Shown: positions 7,452-17,232, counted from the first letter of the stretch. The stretch is 64,000 bases of DNA from Hahnella lacustris (GCA_965194655.1 OZ239148.1:682001-746000); one strand, 5' to 3'. The notes: a model not told the origin generated them from the letters alone. Numbers and translations: made by a program.

Positions 7452-10400
7452 GCGCACCGACCTAAACAGCATTCTGATCATCGGCGCCGGCCCCATTGTC
7501 ATTGGACAGGCATGTGAATTTGACTACTCTGGCGCTCAGGCCTGTAAGGCCCTTAAGGCCGAGGGCTACCGGGTGGTTTTGGTCAACAGCAACCCCGCCA
7601 CCATCATGACGGACCCGGGCACGGCCGATGCCACCTACATCGAGCCCATCACCTGGCAAATGGTGGCCCGCATCATTGAGAAGGAGCGCCCCGACGCCTT
7701 GTTGCCCACCATGGGTGGGCAGACCGCCCTGAACTGCGCGCTGGAGCTCGCAAAGCACGGGGTGCTCGAGAAATTCGGCGTAGAGCTCATCGGTGCACGC
7801 GAGGAGGCCATTGAAAAGGCCGAGGACCGCCAGAAGTTCAAGCAGGCGATGACCAAGATTGGCCTCGACTCCGCCATGTCAGGCATCGCCCACACCATGG
7901 AAGAGGCTTGGCAGGTCCAGCGGCGTATTGCCGAAGCCACCAACAGCGCCGGCTTCCCCATGGTCATACGGCCCAGCTTCACCCTTGGTGGAACGGGGGG
8001 TGGAATCGCTTATAACGCTGAAGAGTTTGAGACCATCTGCAAGCGTGGGATTGAGGCCTCGCCCACCAATGAGCTGCTCATCGAAGAGTCGCTGATTGGC
8101 TGGAAAGAGTATGAGATGGAAGTGGTTCGTGACAGCGCAGACAACTGCATCATCGTCTGCTCCATCGAGAACCTCGACCCCATGGGCATTCATACCGGCG
8201 ACTCCATCACCGTCGCCCCCGCACAGACGCTGACCGACAAGGAATATCAGGTCATGCGAAATGCGAGCATTGCCATCCTTCGCGAAATCGGTGTGGATAC
8301 AGGCGGCTCGAATGTCCAGTTTGCCGTCCACCCAGGCAATGGACGGCTCATTGTCATCGAAATGAACCCCAGGGTCTCGCGATCTTCTGCGCTGGCTTCC
8401 AAGGCGACGGGCTTCCCCATTGCCAAGGTGGCCGCAAAGCTCGCTGTGGGTTACACCCTGGATGAGCTGCGCAACGAGATCACTGGTGGCGCAACACCTG
8501 CCTCCTTCGAACCCACCATCGACTACGTGGTCACCAAGGTTCCTCGGTTTGCCTTTGAAAAATTCCCCTTGGCCGACAGCCATCTCACCACTCAGATGAA
8601 GTCGGTGGGTGAGGTGATGGCCATTGGCCGAACCTTCCAAGAGAGTTTCCAGAAGGCCTTGAGAGGCCTTGAGGTGGGTGTGGACGGCCTCAATCAGAAG
8701 ACGGTGGATCGCGAGCGGATTGAGGAAGAGCTTGGCGAGCCTGGGCCTGAACGTATCTGGTTTGTGGGCGATGCCTTTGCACAAGGATTCTCGATTGAGG
8801 AAGTCCATGGCCTCACTCGGATCGACCCCTGGTTCCTGGTGCAGATCAAGGAAATTGTGGATCTGGAACTTGCACTTGAGAAGCGAACGCTGGCGGACCT
8901 GGATGCCGAGCTGATGTTTGCGCTCAAGCGGAAGGGCTTCTCTGACCGTCGCCTGGCCTATCTGCTCGACACCACCGAGGGTGAGGTTCGCAAGGCTCGT
9001 CACGCGGCCGGCGTTCGTCCAGTCTACAAGCGCGTCGATACCTGTGCGGCTGAGTTTGACACCACCACTTCCTATTTTTACTCGACGTATGAGAAGTCCT
9101 GCGAGGCCCGCCCCACCGATCGTAAGAAGGTGATGGTCTTGGGCGGCGGTCCGAATCGAATTGGCCAGGGCATCGAGTTCGATTACTGCTGCGTGCATGC
9201 AGCACAAGCGCTGCGAGACGATGGCTTCGAGACCATCATGGTCAACTGCAACCCAGAGACGGTCTCGACCGACTACGACACCTCCGATCGCCTCTACTTC
9301 GAGCCGCTTACGCTTGAAGATGTCCTCGAGATTGTCGACATTGAAAAACCCGTGGGTGTCATCGTTCAGTATGGCGGCCAGACGCCACTCAAGCTGGCCA
9401 AGTCGCTCGAGGCGGCCGGAGTTCCGATTGTGGGTACTTCGCCAGAGTCCATCGACATTGCAGAAGACCGAGAGCGGTTCCAAAAGCTATTGCACAAGCT
9501 TGAACTTCTGCAGCCTCCCAACCGAACGGCCCGAAACGAAGAGGAGGCCATGCGTCTCGCTCAAGAGATCGGTTATCCATTGGTGGTTCGTCCCAGCTAT
9601 GTGCTGGGTGGGCGAGCCATGGAAATCGTGCACGAGCAGCGCGACCTCGAGCGCTACATGCGAGAGGCGGTGAAGGTCTCTAACGACTCCCCAGTCTTGC
9701 TCGATCGCTTCCTCAACGACGCAATTGAGGTCGATGTCGATAGCCTCTCTGATGGCAAGCAGGTCCTCATCGGTGGCGTGATGGAGCATATTGAGCAGGC
9801 GGGTGTGCACTCGGGAGACTCGGCCTGCAGCCTGCCGCCTCATTCCCTTCCCCAGTCACTCATCGATGAGCTCAAGCGCCAGACGGTATTGATGTCTCGG
9901 GCGCTTAACGTGATTGGGCTGATGAACGTCCAGTTCGCGATTCAGAACGGGACTGTCTTTGTGCTCGAAGTGAACCCTCGTGCCTCGCGCACGGTGCCCT
10001 TTGTGTCCAAGGCCATTGGCCAGCCTTTGGCGAAGATTGCCGCCCGGGCCATGCTTGGAAAGACTTTCGAAGAACAGGGCTTCAAGGGGGAGGTCATTCC
10101 GAACTACTACTCTGTCAAAGAGGCGGTCTTCCCCTTCGTCAAGTTCCCGGGTGTAGACACCATTCTGGGTCCCGAAATGAAGTCCACCGGAGAGGTCATG
10201 GGTGTCGCCCCCACCTTCACTGAGGCCTTTGTGAAGTCTCAGATCGGTGCCGGCATCAAGCTGCCCGACCCCGCACAGGGCGGCATTGCCTTCATCAGTG
10301 TGAAGAACAGCGACAAGCCAGCCATGATTCCTGTGGCCCGAATGCTGATCGATCTCGGCTTTAAGCTTGTGGCCACACGCGGCACAGCAGCGGCCATTGA

Positions 10401-10689
10401 GGCCCAAGGCATGCCGGTTCGGGTGGTCAATAAGGTCACAGAGGGGCGCCCCCATGTGGTCGATATGATCAAGAATGGCGAGGTCTGCTTCATCATCAAC
10501 ACGGTAGAAGAGAAGCGAACGGCCATGGCCGATTCACGCTCGATCCGAACCACGGGTCTCGCCCAAAGAGTCACCACCTACACCACCATGGCTGGAGCGC
10601 ATGCCGCGGTGGAGGGAATGCGCATCATGGCGAGCAGCCTCGAGGCTTACGACCTTCAAAGCTTGCATCGCTCACATCAACCGGTTTAA
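7444..10689 (+). CDS. carB: Carbamoyl-phosphate synthase large subunit
   Basis: 1081 residues, full family length. Makes carbamoyl phosphate from bicarbonate, ammonia and two ATP, with CarA. Two homologous ATP-grasp halves are visible: each has a biotin-carboxylase-like N-lobe (SILIIGAGPIVIGQACEFDY near residue 8; VMVLGGGPNRIGQGIEFDYC near 564) and the glycine-rich ATP loop (SFTLGGTGGG; SYVLGGRAM). The C-terminal methylglyoxal-synthase-like domain (KLVATRGTAAAIEAQG) is where UMP and ornithine regulate the enzyme. ATG lies inside the end of carA. Confidence 0.97.
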   Translation: MPKRTDLNSILIIGAGPIVIGQACEFDYSGAQACKALKAEGYRVVLVNSNPATIMTDPGTADATYIEPITWQMVARIIEKERPDALLPTMGGQTALNCALELAKHGVLEKFGVELIGAREEAIEKAEDRQKFKQAMTKIGLDSAMSGIAHTMEEAWQVQRRIAEATNSAGFPMVIRPSFTLGGTGGGIAYNAEEFETICKRGIEASPTNELLIEESLIGWKEYEMEVVRDSADNCIIVCSIENLDPMGIHTGDSITVAPAQTLTDKEYQVMRNASIAILREIGVDTGGSNVQFAVHPGNGRLIVIEMNPRVSRSSALASKATGFPIAKVAAKLAVGYTLDELRNEITGGATPASFEPTIDYVVTKVPRFAFEKFPLADSHLTTQMKSVGEVMAIGRTFQESFQKALRGLEVGVDGLNQKTVDRERIEEELGEPGPERIWFVGDAFAQGFSIEEVHGLTRIDPWFLVQIKEIVDLELALEKRTLADLDAELMFALKRKGFSDRRLAYLLDTTEGEVRKARHAAGVRPVYKRVDTCAAEFDTTTSYFYSTYEKSCEARPTDRKKVMVLGGGPNRIGQGIEFDYCCVHAAQALRDDGFETIMVNCNPETVSTDYDTSDRLYFEPLTLEDVLEIVDIEKPVGVIVQYGGQTPLKLAKSLEAAGVPIVGTSPESIDIAEDRERFQKLLHKLELLQPPNRTARNEEEAMRLAQEIGYPLVVRPSYVLGGRAMEIVHEQRDLERYMREAVKVSNDSPVLLDRFLNDAIEVDVDSLSDGKQVLIGGVMEHIEQAGVHSGDSACSLPPHSLPQSLIDELKRQTVLMSRALNVIGLMNVQFAIQNGTVFVLEVNPRASRTVPFVSKAIGQPLAKIAARAMLGKTFEEQGFKGEVIPNYYSVKEAVFPFVKFPGVDTILGPEMKSTGEVMGVAPTFTEAFVKSQIGAGIKLPDPAQGGIAFISVKNSDKPAMIPVARMLIDLGFKLVATRGTAAAIEAQGMPVRVVNKVTEGRPHVVDMIKNGEVCFIINTVEEKRTAMADSRSIRTTGLAQRVTTYTTMAGAHAAVEGMRIMASSLEAYDLQSLHRSHQPV

Positions 10690-10710
10690 GCAAAAGAGGT
10701 CTCAGGCACC

Positions 10711-11187
10711 ATGTCCACCACACCGCTCACCATTGAGGGCGCTGAAGCGCTCAAACAAGAGTTGGCCCACCTCAAGCATGTTGAGCGACCCAATGTGATC
10801 AATGCAATTGCCGAGGCTCGAGCCCAAGGCGATCTCTCTGAGAACGCCGAGTACGACGCCGCAAAAGAGCGACAGGGCTTCATTGAGGGGCGCATTGCCG
10901 AGCTCGAAGGCAAGCTCTCCACGGCCCAAATCATTGACTCCAGAACGCTCGAGCGCGACGGCCGGGTGGTGTTTGGCGTCACCGTCGAGCTCGAGGACCT
11001 CGATTCGGGCGACAAGGTTCAGTACAAGATTGTGGGCGACGACGAGGCGGATCTGAAGCTCAACAAGATTTCCATTTCCAGCCCCATCGCCCGTGCGCTC
11101 ATCGGCAAGTCGGTGGGCGATGTCGCCACCGTTCACGCTCCCAGCGGCGCTCGTGAGGTGGAAATTCTCGAGGTGCACTACCTCTAA
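10711..11187 (+). CDS. greA: Transcription elongation factor GreA
   Basis: Rescues backtracked RNA polymerase by stimulating its intrinsic transcript cleavage. 158 residues, normal length. The N-terminal antiparallel coiled coil contains the signature EARAQGDLSENAEYDAAKE with the acidic tip residues; the C-terminal FKBP-like domain follows (VTVELEDLDSGDKVQYKIVG). It follows carB by 21 bases on the same strand, an arrangement common in Burkholderiales, so likely part of the same transcript. Confidence 0.96.
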   Translation: MSTTPLTIEGAEALKQELAHLKHVERPNVINAIAEARAQGDLSENAEYDAAKERQGFIEGRIAELEGKLSTAQIIDSRTLERDGRVVFGVTVELEDLDSGDKVQYKIVGDDEADLKLNKISISSPIARALIGKSVGDVATVHAPSGAREVEILEVHYL

Positions 11188-11202
11188 GCCCTGCGGCGCC
11201 TT

Positions 11203-11844
11203 GTGGCCAAGAATAAATTCAATGCAGCTTGGCTGCAGCGGCACCTGACCGATCCCTACGTCAAGCAGGCACAGATCAAGGGGTATCGCTCGCGCGCTGC
11301 GTTCAAACTCATCGAGATTGATGAGAAAGATCGCCTGCTCAGGCCGGGCATGACCGTGGTGGATCTCGGGTCTACGCCCGGCAGCTGGAGTCAGGTCGTT
11401 CGTGAGCGGCTCTCTGCAAAGGGCCGGCAAGGGATCGATGGTCACATTGTGGCGCTCGATCTGCTCCCCATGGACCCCATCTCCGATGTTCAGTTTCTCT
11501 TGGGCGACTTTCGCGAAGAGTCGGTCGAACAGGCCCTCACCGAGATGCTTGGTGGGGAACGGGTAGACCTTGTTTTATCCGATATGGCCCCCAATATGTC
11601 GGGTGTGGCGGTTGCTGATGCTGCGCGTGTCATGCATGTATGTGAGCTGGCCCTTGAGTTTGCGCAGAAGCATCTCAAGCCCCAGGGAGCCTTGGTGGTG
11701 AAGACCTTTCAGGGCAGCGGATTCACGGAACTGGTGGCCGAGTTCAAACGGGTGTTCAGGACCGTTCACACCAGAAAGCCAGGAGCCTCACGCGCGGAAT
11801 CGTCGGAATTGTTTCTGGTGGGCAGGGATCTGAGGGTGGTGTGA
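11203..11844 (+). CDS. rlmE: 23S rRNA 2'-O-methyltransferase RlmE (FtsJ/RrmJ)
   Basis: Methylates the 2'-OH of U2552 of 23S rRNA late in 50S assembly. 213 residues from GTG 11203. SAM-binding motif VVDLGSTPGSWSQ, and all four residues of the K-D-K-E catalytic tetrad can be placed: K in AAFKLIEID, D in LVLSDMAPNMSG, K in LVVKTFQGSGF, and E in SSELFLVGRDLR. The rlmE-ftsH pair is widely conserved. A yhbY-type gene often found beside it is absent here. Confidence 0.95.
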   Translation: MAKNKFNAAWLQRHLTDPYVKQAQIKGYRSRAAFKLIEIDEKDRLLRPGMTVVDLGSTPGSWSQVVRERLSAKGRQGIDGHIVALDLLPMDPISDVQFLLGDFREESVEQALTEMLGGERVDLVLSDMAPNMSGVAVADAARVMHVCELALEFAQKHLKPQGALVVKTFQGSGFTELVAEFKRVFRTVHTRKPGASRAESSELFLVGRDLRVV

Positions 11845-11850
11845 ACCTTT

Positions 11851-11870
11851 GTCGGACTCGAATGTCCGAC
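11851..11870 (+). repeat. Perfect inverted repeat between rlmE and ftsH
   Basis: GTCGGAC (11851-11857), 6-nt loop, GTCCGAC (11864-11870). A T6 run (11883-11888) follows only after a gap of 12 bases, so it is a poor intrinsic terminator; it may be an mRNA hairpin or an operator for ftsH. Confidence 0.45.
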
Positions 11871-11938
11871 TGCAACACTGGGTTTTTTGGCGTCAACGGC
11901 TGCTTGGTGTAGCCTGATGTCTTGGAAAGGAGTGCCTT

Positions 11939-13828
11939 GTGAACAATATGGTGTCAAAAATCGCGATCTGGGTCGTGATCGGCCTGGTGCTGTTCTCACT
12001 GTTCAGACAGTTTGAGGGAACCCAGTCGCGCGGAGTCGAGGTGTCCTACTCCCAATTCATGGAAGAGGCCAAACAAGGTCGTATCCGCACCGCCGTCATT
12101 GATGGCCGCACGGTTCGAGCCCTCACCACCGACGACCGATCCATCACCGTCAACACACCGCAAGACCTCTGGATGGTCTCCGACCTCATGAAGTACGGGG
12201 TCTCCGTGTCTGCGAAGGCTGAAGAGCAGCCCTCGTTGCTCATGAGCATTTTCGTGTCCTGGTTCCCCATGCTGCTGCTCATTGGCGTCTGGGTGTTCTT
12301 CATGCGTCAGATGCAGGGGGGCGGCAAGGGCGGAGCCTTCTCGTTTGGAAAATCCAAGGCGAGAATGCTCGACGAGAACAACAACCACATCACGTTCGCA
12401 GACGTCGCAGGCTGCGATGAGGCCAAGGAAGACGTATCAGAACTGGTTGAGTTTCTGCGCGATCCCTCCAAGTTTCAGAAGCTCGGCGGCAGAATCCCCC
12501 GTGGCGTCCTGATGGTGGGCTCCCCAGGAACGGGTAAAACACTTCTCGCCAAGGCCATTGCGGGCGAAGCCAAGGTCCCATTCTTCTCCATCTCCGGCTC
12601 TGATTTTGTAGAGATGTTTGTTGGAGTGGGTGCGGCCCGCGTGCGCGACATGTTCGAGAACGCCAAGAAGCAGGCGCCATGCATCATCTTCATCGACGAA
12701 ATCGACGCCGTCGGCCGCCAGCGTGGTGCAGGTCTCGGCGGTGGTAACGACGAGCGAGAGCAGACCCTCAACCAGATGCTGGTTGAAATGGATGGCTTCG
12801 AGACCAACCAGGGCATCATTGTGATTGCTGCCACCAACCGACCAGATGTCCTGGATCCAGCGCTTCTGCGTCCTGGCCGCTTCGACCGTCAGGTGGTGGT
12901 GCCTCTGCCCGATGTTCGCGGTCGTGAGCAGATTCTCAATGTCCACATGCGCAAGGTTCCCATTGCGCCGGATGTCAAAGGCGACATCCTTGCACGCGGC
13001 ACTCCGGGTATGTCGGGAGCCGATCTGGCCAATCTGGTGAACGAGGCGGCTCTCTTTGCTGCCCGTCGCAATGGTCGCCTGGTCGAAATGGAAGATTTTG
13101 AAAAGGCCAAGGACAAGATCCTGATGGGCGCCGAGCGCCGCTCGATTGTGATGCCCGAGGAGGAGCGCAAGAACACCGCCTATCATGAGTCGGGCCACGC
13201 ACTGGTCGCTCGTCTTCTGCCCAAGACCGATCCGGTCCACAAGGTCACCATCATTCCTCGGGGCCGCGCATTGGGTGTCACCATGCAACTGCCCGAGGGT
13301 GACCGTTACAGCATGGACAAAGAGCGCATGCTCAGCACCATCTCCGTGCTCTTTGGCGGCCGAATTGCGGAAGAGGTCTTCATGAATCAAATGACGACCG
13401 GCGCCTCAAACGACTTCGAGCGAGCCACCGGTCTTGCTCGAGACATGGTGACCCGCTATGGCATGACGGACAGCCTGGGGCCCATGGTCTATGCGGAGAA
13501 TGAAGGCGAGGTCTTCTTGGGTCGCTCTATCACCAAGACCACCAATATCTCCGAGGCCACCATGCAGAAGGTCGACTCCGAGATCCGCAAGATCATCGAC
13601 GAGCAGTATGCAGTTGCGCGAAAGCTGATCGAGGACAACAAGGACAAGATGCACGCCATGGCCAAGGCTTTGCTCGAATGGGAGACCATCGATGCTGAGC
13701 AGATTGATGACATCATGCATGGCCGTGAACCCCGTCCGCCGAAGCAGAGCGGGTCGGGCGGCAGTGCCCCCTCGGCCGGCGCTGGCAGCGCGGGTATCGC
13801 CCCAGACAGCGCAGCAGCACCCGCCTAA
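11939..13828 (+). CDS. ftsH: ATP-dependent zinc metalloprotease FtsH
   Basis: Membrane-anchored AAA+ protease that degrades misfolded membrane proteins and short-lived regulators. 629 residues from GTG 11939, preceded by GGAAAGGAG. Two N-terminal membrane helices flank a periplasmic domain (about residues 5-25 and 98-120). AAA module: Walker A GSPGTGKT, Walker B IIFIDEIDAVGRQRG, and the second region of homology ATNRPDVLDPALLRPGRFD. The protease zinc site is HESGH, with the third ligand expected in the ASNDFERAT region. The Gly/Ser/Ala-rich tail is disordered. Confidence 0.97.
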   Translation: MNNMVSKIAIWVVIGLVLFSLFRQFEGTQSRGVEVSYSQFMEEAKQGRIRTAVIDGRTVRALTTDDRSITVNTPQDLWMVSDLMKYGVSVSAKAEEQPSLLMSIFVSWFPMLLLIGVWVFFMRQMQGGGKGGAFSFGKSKARMLDENNNHITFADVAGCDEAKEDVSELVEFLRDPSKFQKLGGRIPRGVLMVGSPGTGKTLLAKAIAGEAKVPFFSISGSDFVEMFVGVGAARVRDMFENAKKQAPCIIFIDEIDAVGRQRGAGLGGGNDEREQTLNQMLVEMDGFETNQGIIVIAATNRPDVLDPALLRPGRFDRQVVVPLPDVRGREQILNVHMRKVPIAPDVKGDILARGTPGMSGADLANLVNEAALFAARRNGRLVEMEDFEKAKDKILMGAERRSIVMPEEERKNTAYHESGHALVARLLPKTDPVHKVTIIPRGRALGVTMQLPEGDRYSMDKERMLSTISVLFGGRIAEEVFMNQMTTGASNDFERATGLARDMVTRYGMTDSLGPMVYAENEGEVFLGRSITKTTNISEATMQKVDSEIRKIIDEQYAVARKLIEDNKDKMHAMAKALLEWETIDAEQIDDIMHGREPRPPKQSGSGGSAPSAGAGSAGIAPDSAAAPA

Positions 13829-13849
13829 GCCTCTCTCGTTCAGCCTCCC

Positions 13850-14695
13850 TTGCGGATCGGCCGCTTCGAAGTGAATGCCCATCGACCTCTGGTCATGGGC
13901 ATTCTCAACATCACCCCTGATTCCTTCTCAGATGGCGGGCTTCACGCCAGCCTGGACCGGGCCTTGGCTGCAGCGCGTCAAATGCAGCAGGACGGCGTTG
14001 ACCTCATCGACGTGGGTGGAGAGAGCACTCGTCCGGGCGCGGCTCCGGTGAGCCCCACGGAGGAGTTGGGTCGAGTACTTCCCGTGCTCGAGTCGCTCCA
14101 GTCTCTTGGGCTTCCCCTCTCTCTCGACAGCCGGCGCCCCGAGGTGGTTCGGGCCGCGCTCAGCATCGGAATCGATCTGGTGAACGACGTCTCCGGTTTT
14201 CGGGACCCACAGATGAGGGCCCTGGTCCCCGAACTGGCCGTGCGTGGTCTTTCCGTGTGTGTCATGCACATGCAGGGCGAACCGCAGACGATGCAGTCAG
14301 ATCCCCAATACGACGACGTCGTCTCTGAGGTGTTCGGTGAGCTGCTTCGCCAGCGCGATCACCTGGAGGCGCTGGGGCTCCAGAAAAGCCAGATCTGGTT
14401 GGATCCTGGATTTGGGTTCGGGAAGACCACCGAGCACAACCTCGCTCTGCTCCGAGCCTTGCCCCGGCTGGCCGATCAAGGCTACGTTCTGGCTGGACTC
14501 TCTAGAAAGCGCATGCTCGCGGCGTTGGCGCAGCGGCAGGACCAACCCTCTGAGCGCTTAGGAGGAAGCCTGGCGGCTGCGCATGCAGCGGTGAGGGGAG
14601 GGGCCTCGATGGTGCGCGTTCACGATGTGAAGGCTACCGTGGACTTTCTGCGTGTTCTTGCTGCGCTCGAAGAGGGTTGTTGCGCGCTCCACTAG
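13850..14695 (+). CDS. folP: Dihydropteroate synthase
   Basis: Condenses 6-hydroxymethyl-dihydropterin diphosphate with p-aminobenzoate in folate synthesis; the sulfonamide target. 281 residues. Both signatures are clear: MGILNITPDSFSDGG at 15-29 and DVGGESTRPGA around residue 60; further conserved stretches are DSRRPEV, NDVSGF, VMHMQGEPQTMQ, DPGFGFGKT and LSRKRM. TTG start at 13850; no strong Shine-Dalgarno. The ftsH-folP-glmM order is widely conserved in proteobacteria. Confidence 0.95.
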   Translation: MRIGRFEVNAHRPLVMGILNITPDSFSDGGLHASLDRALAAARQMQQDGVDLIDVGGESTRPGAAPVSPTEELGRVLPVLESLQSLGLPLSLDSRRPEVVRAALSIGIDLVNDVSGFRDPQMRALVPELAVRGLSVCVMHMQGEPQTMQSDPQYDDVVSEVFGELLRQRDHLEALGLQKSQIWLDPGFGFGKTTEHNLALLRALPRLADQGYVLAGLSRKRMLAALAQRQDQPSERLGGSLAAAHAAVRGGASMVRVHDVKATVDFLRVLAALEEGCCALH

Positions 14696-14705
14696 AATCC
14701 ACTCT

Positions 14706-16046
14706 ATGGCAAGAACCTATTTCGGTACCGATGGCATTCGCGGACGCGTCGGCCAGCACCCCATTACTCCTGAGTTCGCGGTCCGTCTGGGCCTGGCGGT
14801 GGGCCTCACCCTTGGCAAACACTTCGATCGGCCCTCTGTTCTTATTGGCAAGGACACCCGAATCTCCGGCTATATGCTTGAGGCAGCCTTGGAGTCCGGT
14901 TTGGCCGCGTCTGGCACCGATGTGGTGTTGGCTGGCCCCATGCCTACGCCTGCCATCGCCTATCTGGCCAAGACCCTTCGTCTCTCATCGGGAGTGGTCA
15001 TCAGCGCGTCTCACAATCCCTTTGAGGACAATGGCATCAAGTTCTTCAATGGGGACGGCGAAAAGCTTCCCGATGCCTGGGAAGAAGACATTGAGGCCAT
15101 GTTGGCCGGGCCTTTGCCATGTGCGGCGCCCGAGGCCTTCGGCAAGGCCCGTCGTCTCAATGATGCGGCTGGACGCTACATTGAATTCTGTAAGAGCACC
15201 TTTCCGGCCCACCTGAGCCTTCGTGGGCTGCGTCTGGTGGTCGACACCGCGCATGGGGCGGCCTACCAGGTGGCGGGTGCGGTCTTTCATGAATTGGGTG
15301 CAGAGGTCATTCCCATGGGTCATCAGCCCGATGGGCTGAATATCAATCGGGATGTGGGCGCCACGGCCCCGCAGGCCATGGTCAAGCGTGTGCTCACGGA
15401 GGGGGCTGACTACGGGATTGCCCTGGACGGGGACGCCGATCGCATTGTGATGGCCGATCGCACGGGTCGCATTTTCAACGGGGATGAACTGCTGTACGCC
15501 ATCGTTCGCCATCGCATGAAGCGTCACGGACGTGCGGATTTGGGCGGCGTGGTCGGGACACTGATGACCAACCTCTCACTCGAGCGCCGGCTCAATGAAC
15601 AGGGCATCGACTTCCGTCGGGCCCGCGTGGGAGACCGCTATGTGTTGGAGCTCTTAAAGGAGGCCGGCTGGCAATACGGGGGGGAGTCGTCCGGCCATAT
15701 CCTCTGCCTGGACCGACACACCACGGGGGACGGTACCATCAGTGCCCTCCAGGTGCTGGCGGCGGTGGTAGATCTGCAGCGCACGCTCCCTGATCTGATC
15801 TCTGATTTGGTGCTCTGTCCCCAGGTCTTGGTCAATGTTGCGCTGCCTCAGGGGTTTGACTGGAAGGCACACACGCCCTTTCAGGACCGCCTAAAAGAGG
15901 TCCAAGACATCCTTCTAGACCGCGGCAGGGTGCTGGTGCGTCCATCCGGCACTGAGCCCCTGTTACGCATCATGGTCGAAGTGCCTCACGCCCAGGAGGC
16001 CCATGCCCTGGCGGGCTCCCTCGCCCAGGTGCTGCCGAGGGCCTGA
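14706..16046 (+). CDS. glmM: Phosphoglucosamine mutase
   Basis: Interconverts glucosamine-6-phosphate and glucosamine-1-phosphate on the route to UDP-GlcNAc for peptidoglycan. 446 residues from ATG 14706, which gives the canonical N-terminus ARTYFGTDGIRG; a longer frame from 14652 would overlap folP. The phosphoserine loop is VVISASHNPFEDNGIKFF, the Mg2+ site is ALDGDADR, the sugar-binding loop is GGESSGH, and the phosphate-binding loop is VRPSGTEPLLRIMVE. Confidence 0.96.
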   Translation: MARTYFGTDGIRGRVGQHPITPEFAVRLGLAVGLTLGKHFDRPSVLIGKDTRISGYMLEAALESGLAASGTDVVLAGPMPTPAIAYLAKTLRLSSGVVISASHNPFEDNGIKFFNGDGEKLPDAWEEDIEAMLAGPLPCAAPEAFGKARRLNDAAGRYIEFCKSTFPAHLSLRGLRLVVDTAHGAAYQVAGAVFHELGAEVIPMGHQPDGLNINRDVGATAPQAMVKRVLTEGADYGIALDGDADRIVMADRTGRIFNGDELLYAIVRHRMKRHGRADLGGVVGTLMTNLSLERRLNEQGIDFRRARVGDRYVLELLKEAGWQYGGESSGHILCLDRHTTGDGTISALQVLAAVVDLQRTLPDLISDLVLCPQVLVNVALPQGFDWKAHTPFQDRLKEVQDILLDRGRVLVRPSGTEPLLRIMVEVPHAQEAHALAGSLAQVLPRA

Positions 16047-16083
16047 TCGATTCCTCTCAATGGGTCTCCGTGACGATCGTGAT

Positions 16084-16117
16084 TTGTCACATAAGCGTCA
16101 CATTGCCTCGGTAGTCT
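16084..16117 (+). promoter_or_regulatory. Pho box and -10 of the pst operon
   Basis: Two direct heptamers, TTGTCAC (16084-16090) and GCGTCAC (16095-16101), are separated by the AT-rich tetramer ATAA, the geometry of a PhoB binding site (CTGTCAT-N4-CTGTCAT). A weak -10, TAGTCT (16112-16117), lies 10 bases downstream, where PhoB-dependent promoters place it. This predicts induction of pstS under phosphate starvation. Confidence 0.75.
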
Positions 16118-16185
16118 CCCCAGTGACGCAAGGCTTTGCGTTGTCAATCTGTCCTTTCACCGATAAACCAAAAGAGGCTTCTCTT

Positions 16186-17211
16186 ATGCGTAAAACTCTC
16201 ATCTCGTCGCTGATTGGTGGCGCCGCCCTGGCCTTCTCCATGACTGCAGCTGCGGCCGATATCACTGGCGCTGGCGCGACCTTCCCCTATCCCATCTTCG
16301 CCAAGTGGGCTGAAGACTACAAAAAAGCCACCGGCACGGGCCTGAACTATCAGTCGATCGGCTCCTCCGGCGGTATCCGTCAGATCCGTGCCAAGACCGT
16401 GACCTTCGGCGCGTCCGATGCCCCCGTCAAAGGCGCTGACCTCGATAAAGACGGCATGGTTCAATTCCCAGTCATCCTGGGAGGTGTGGTTCCTATCATG
16501 AACCTCGACGGCTTCCAGCCTGGCGAACTCAAGGTGACTGGTGAGGTCCTGGCCGAGATGTTCATGGGCTGGATCGTGAACTGGAATGACCCCAAAATCG
16601 CCGCGCTGAACCCCGGCAAGAAGCTGCCTGACCAGACGATCACCGTGGTTCACCGCGCTGACGGCTCGGGTACCACCTTCATCTTCACCGACTACCTGAA
16701 CGAAGTGTCCAAGCTTTGGGCAGAAAAAGTGGGCAAGGGTGCTGCTGTGAAGTGGCCCGCTGCTTCCTCCGTGGGCGGTAAAGGTAACGAGGGTGTGGCT
16801 GCGAACGTGGGTCGTGTGAAGGGTGCCATTGGCTATGTTGAGTATGCTTACGCCAAGAAAAACAAGATCCCTTACTTCCAGCTTGCAAACCGTGACGGCA
16901 AGTATGTTCGTCCTGACGATGTAACGTTCGCGGCCGCTGCAGCCGGTGCTGACTGGTTCTCGGTTCCTGGCATGGGCATTTCTTTGGTGAACCAGAAGGG
17001 TGCAGATTCGTGGCCCATCACTGGCGCCTCCTTTGCCCTGATGTACAAGCAGCCCACCGACAAGGCCGCCTCTGCCGAAGTGATCAAGTTCTTTGACTGG
17101 GCCTTCACCAATGGCAAGAAGCAGGCTGCTGATCTTGACTACGTACCCCTGCCTGACGCGCTGACCAGCCAGATCCGCTCCAAGGTCTGGTCGCAGATCG
17201 CCAACAAGTAA
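16186..17211 (+). CDS. pstS: Periplasmic phosphate-binding protein PstS
   Basis: Captures phosphate and delivers it to the PstCAB importer. 341 residues from ATG 16186, preceded by AAAGAGG; a longer frame from 16003 starts inside glmM and is not credible. A signal peptide (RKTLISSLIGGAALAFSMTA, ending AAA) precedes the mature start DITGAGATFPYPIF. Phosphate-binding signatures include SIGSSGGIRQI, FGASDAPV and RADGSGTTFIFTDYL. First gene of pstSCAB, downstream of the Pho box. Confidence 0.97.
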   Translation: MRKTLISSLIGGAALAFSMTAAAADITGAGATFPYPIFAKWAEDYKKATGTGLNYQSIGSSGGIRQIRAKTVTFGASDAPVKGADLDKDGMVQFPVILGGVVPIMNLDGFQPGELKVTGEVLAEMFMGWIVNWNDPKIAALNPGKKLPDQTITVVHRADGSGTTFIFTDYLNEVSKLWAEKVGKGAAVKWPAASSVGGKGNEGVAANVGRVKGAIGYVEYAYAKKNKIPYFQLANRDGKYVRPDDVTFAAAAAGADWFSVPGMGISLVNQKGADSWPITGASFALMYKQPTDKAASAEVIKFFDWAFTNGKKQAADLDYVPLPDALTSQIRSKVWSQIANK

Positions 17212-17232
17212 CACGGCGTTATCTCTGTACGC

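Noticed and set aside
7879..9483. 534-residue minus-strand frame opposite carB
   Set aside because: Shadow frame produced by biased codon use in carB; no recognisable motif and full overlap with a certain gene. The same holds for long antisense frames opposite ftsH, pstS, phnC and the TAXI gene.
16003..16185. N-terminal extension of PstS by 61 residues
   Set aside because: It would start inside glmM and hide the signal peptide; ATG 16186 with a Shine-Dalgarno is clear. The region holds the Pho box.
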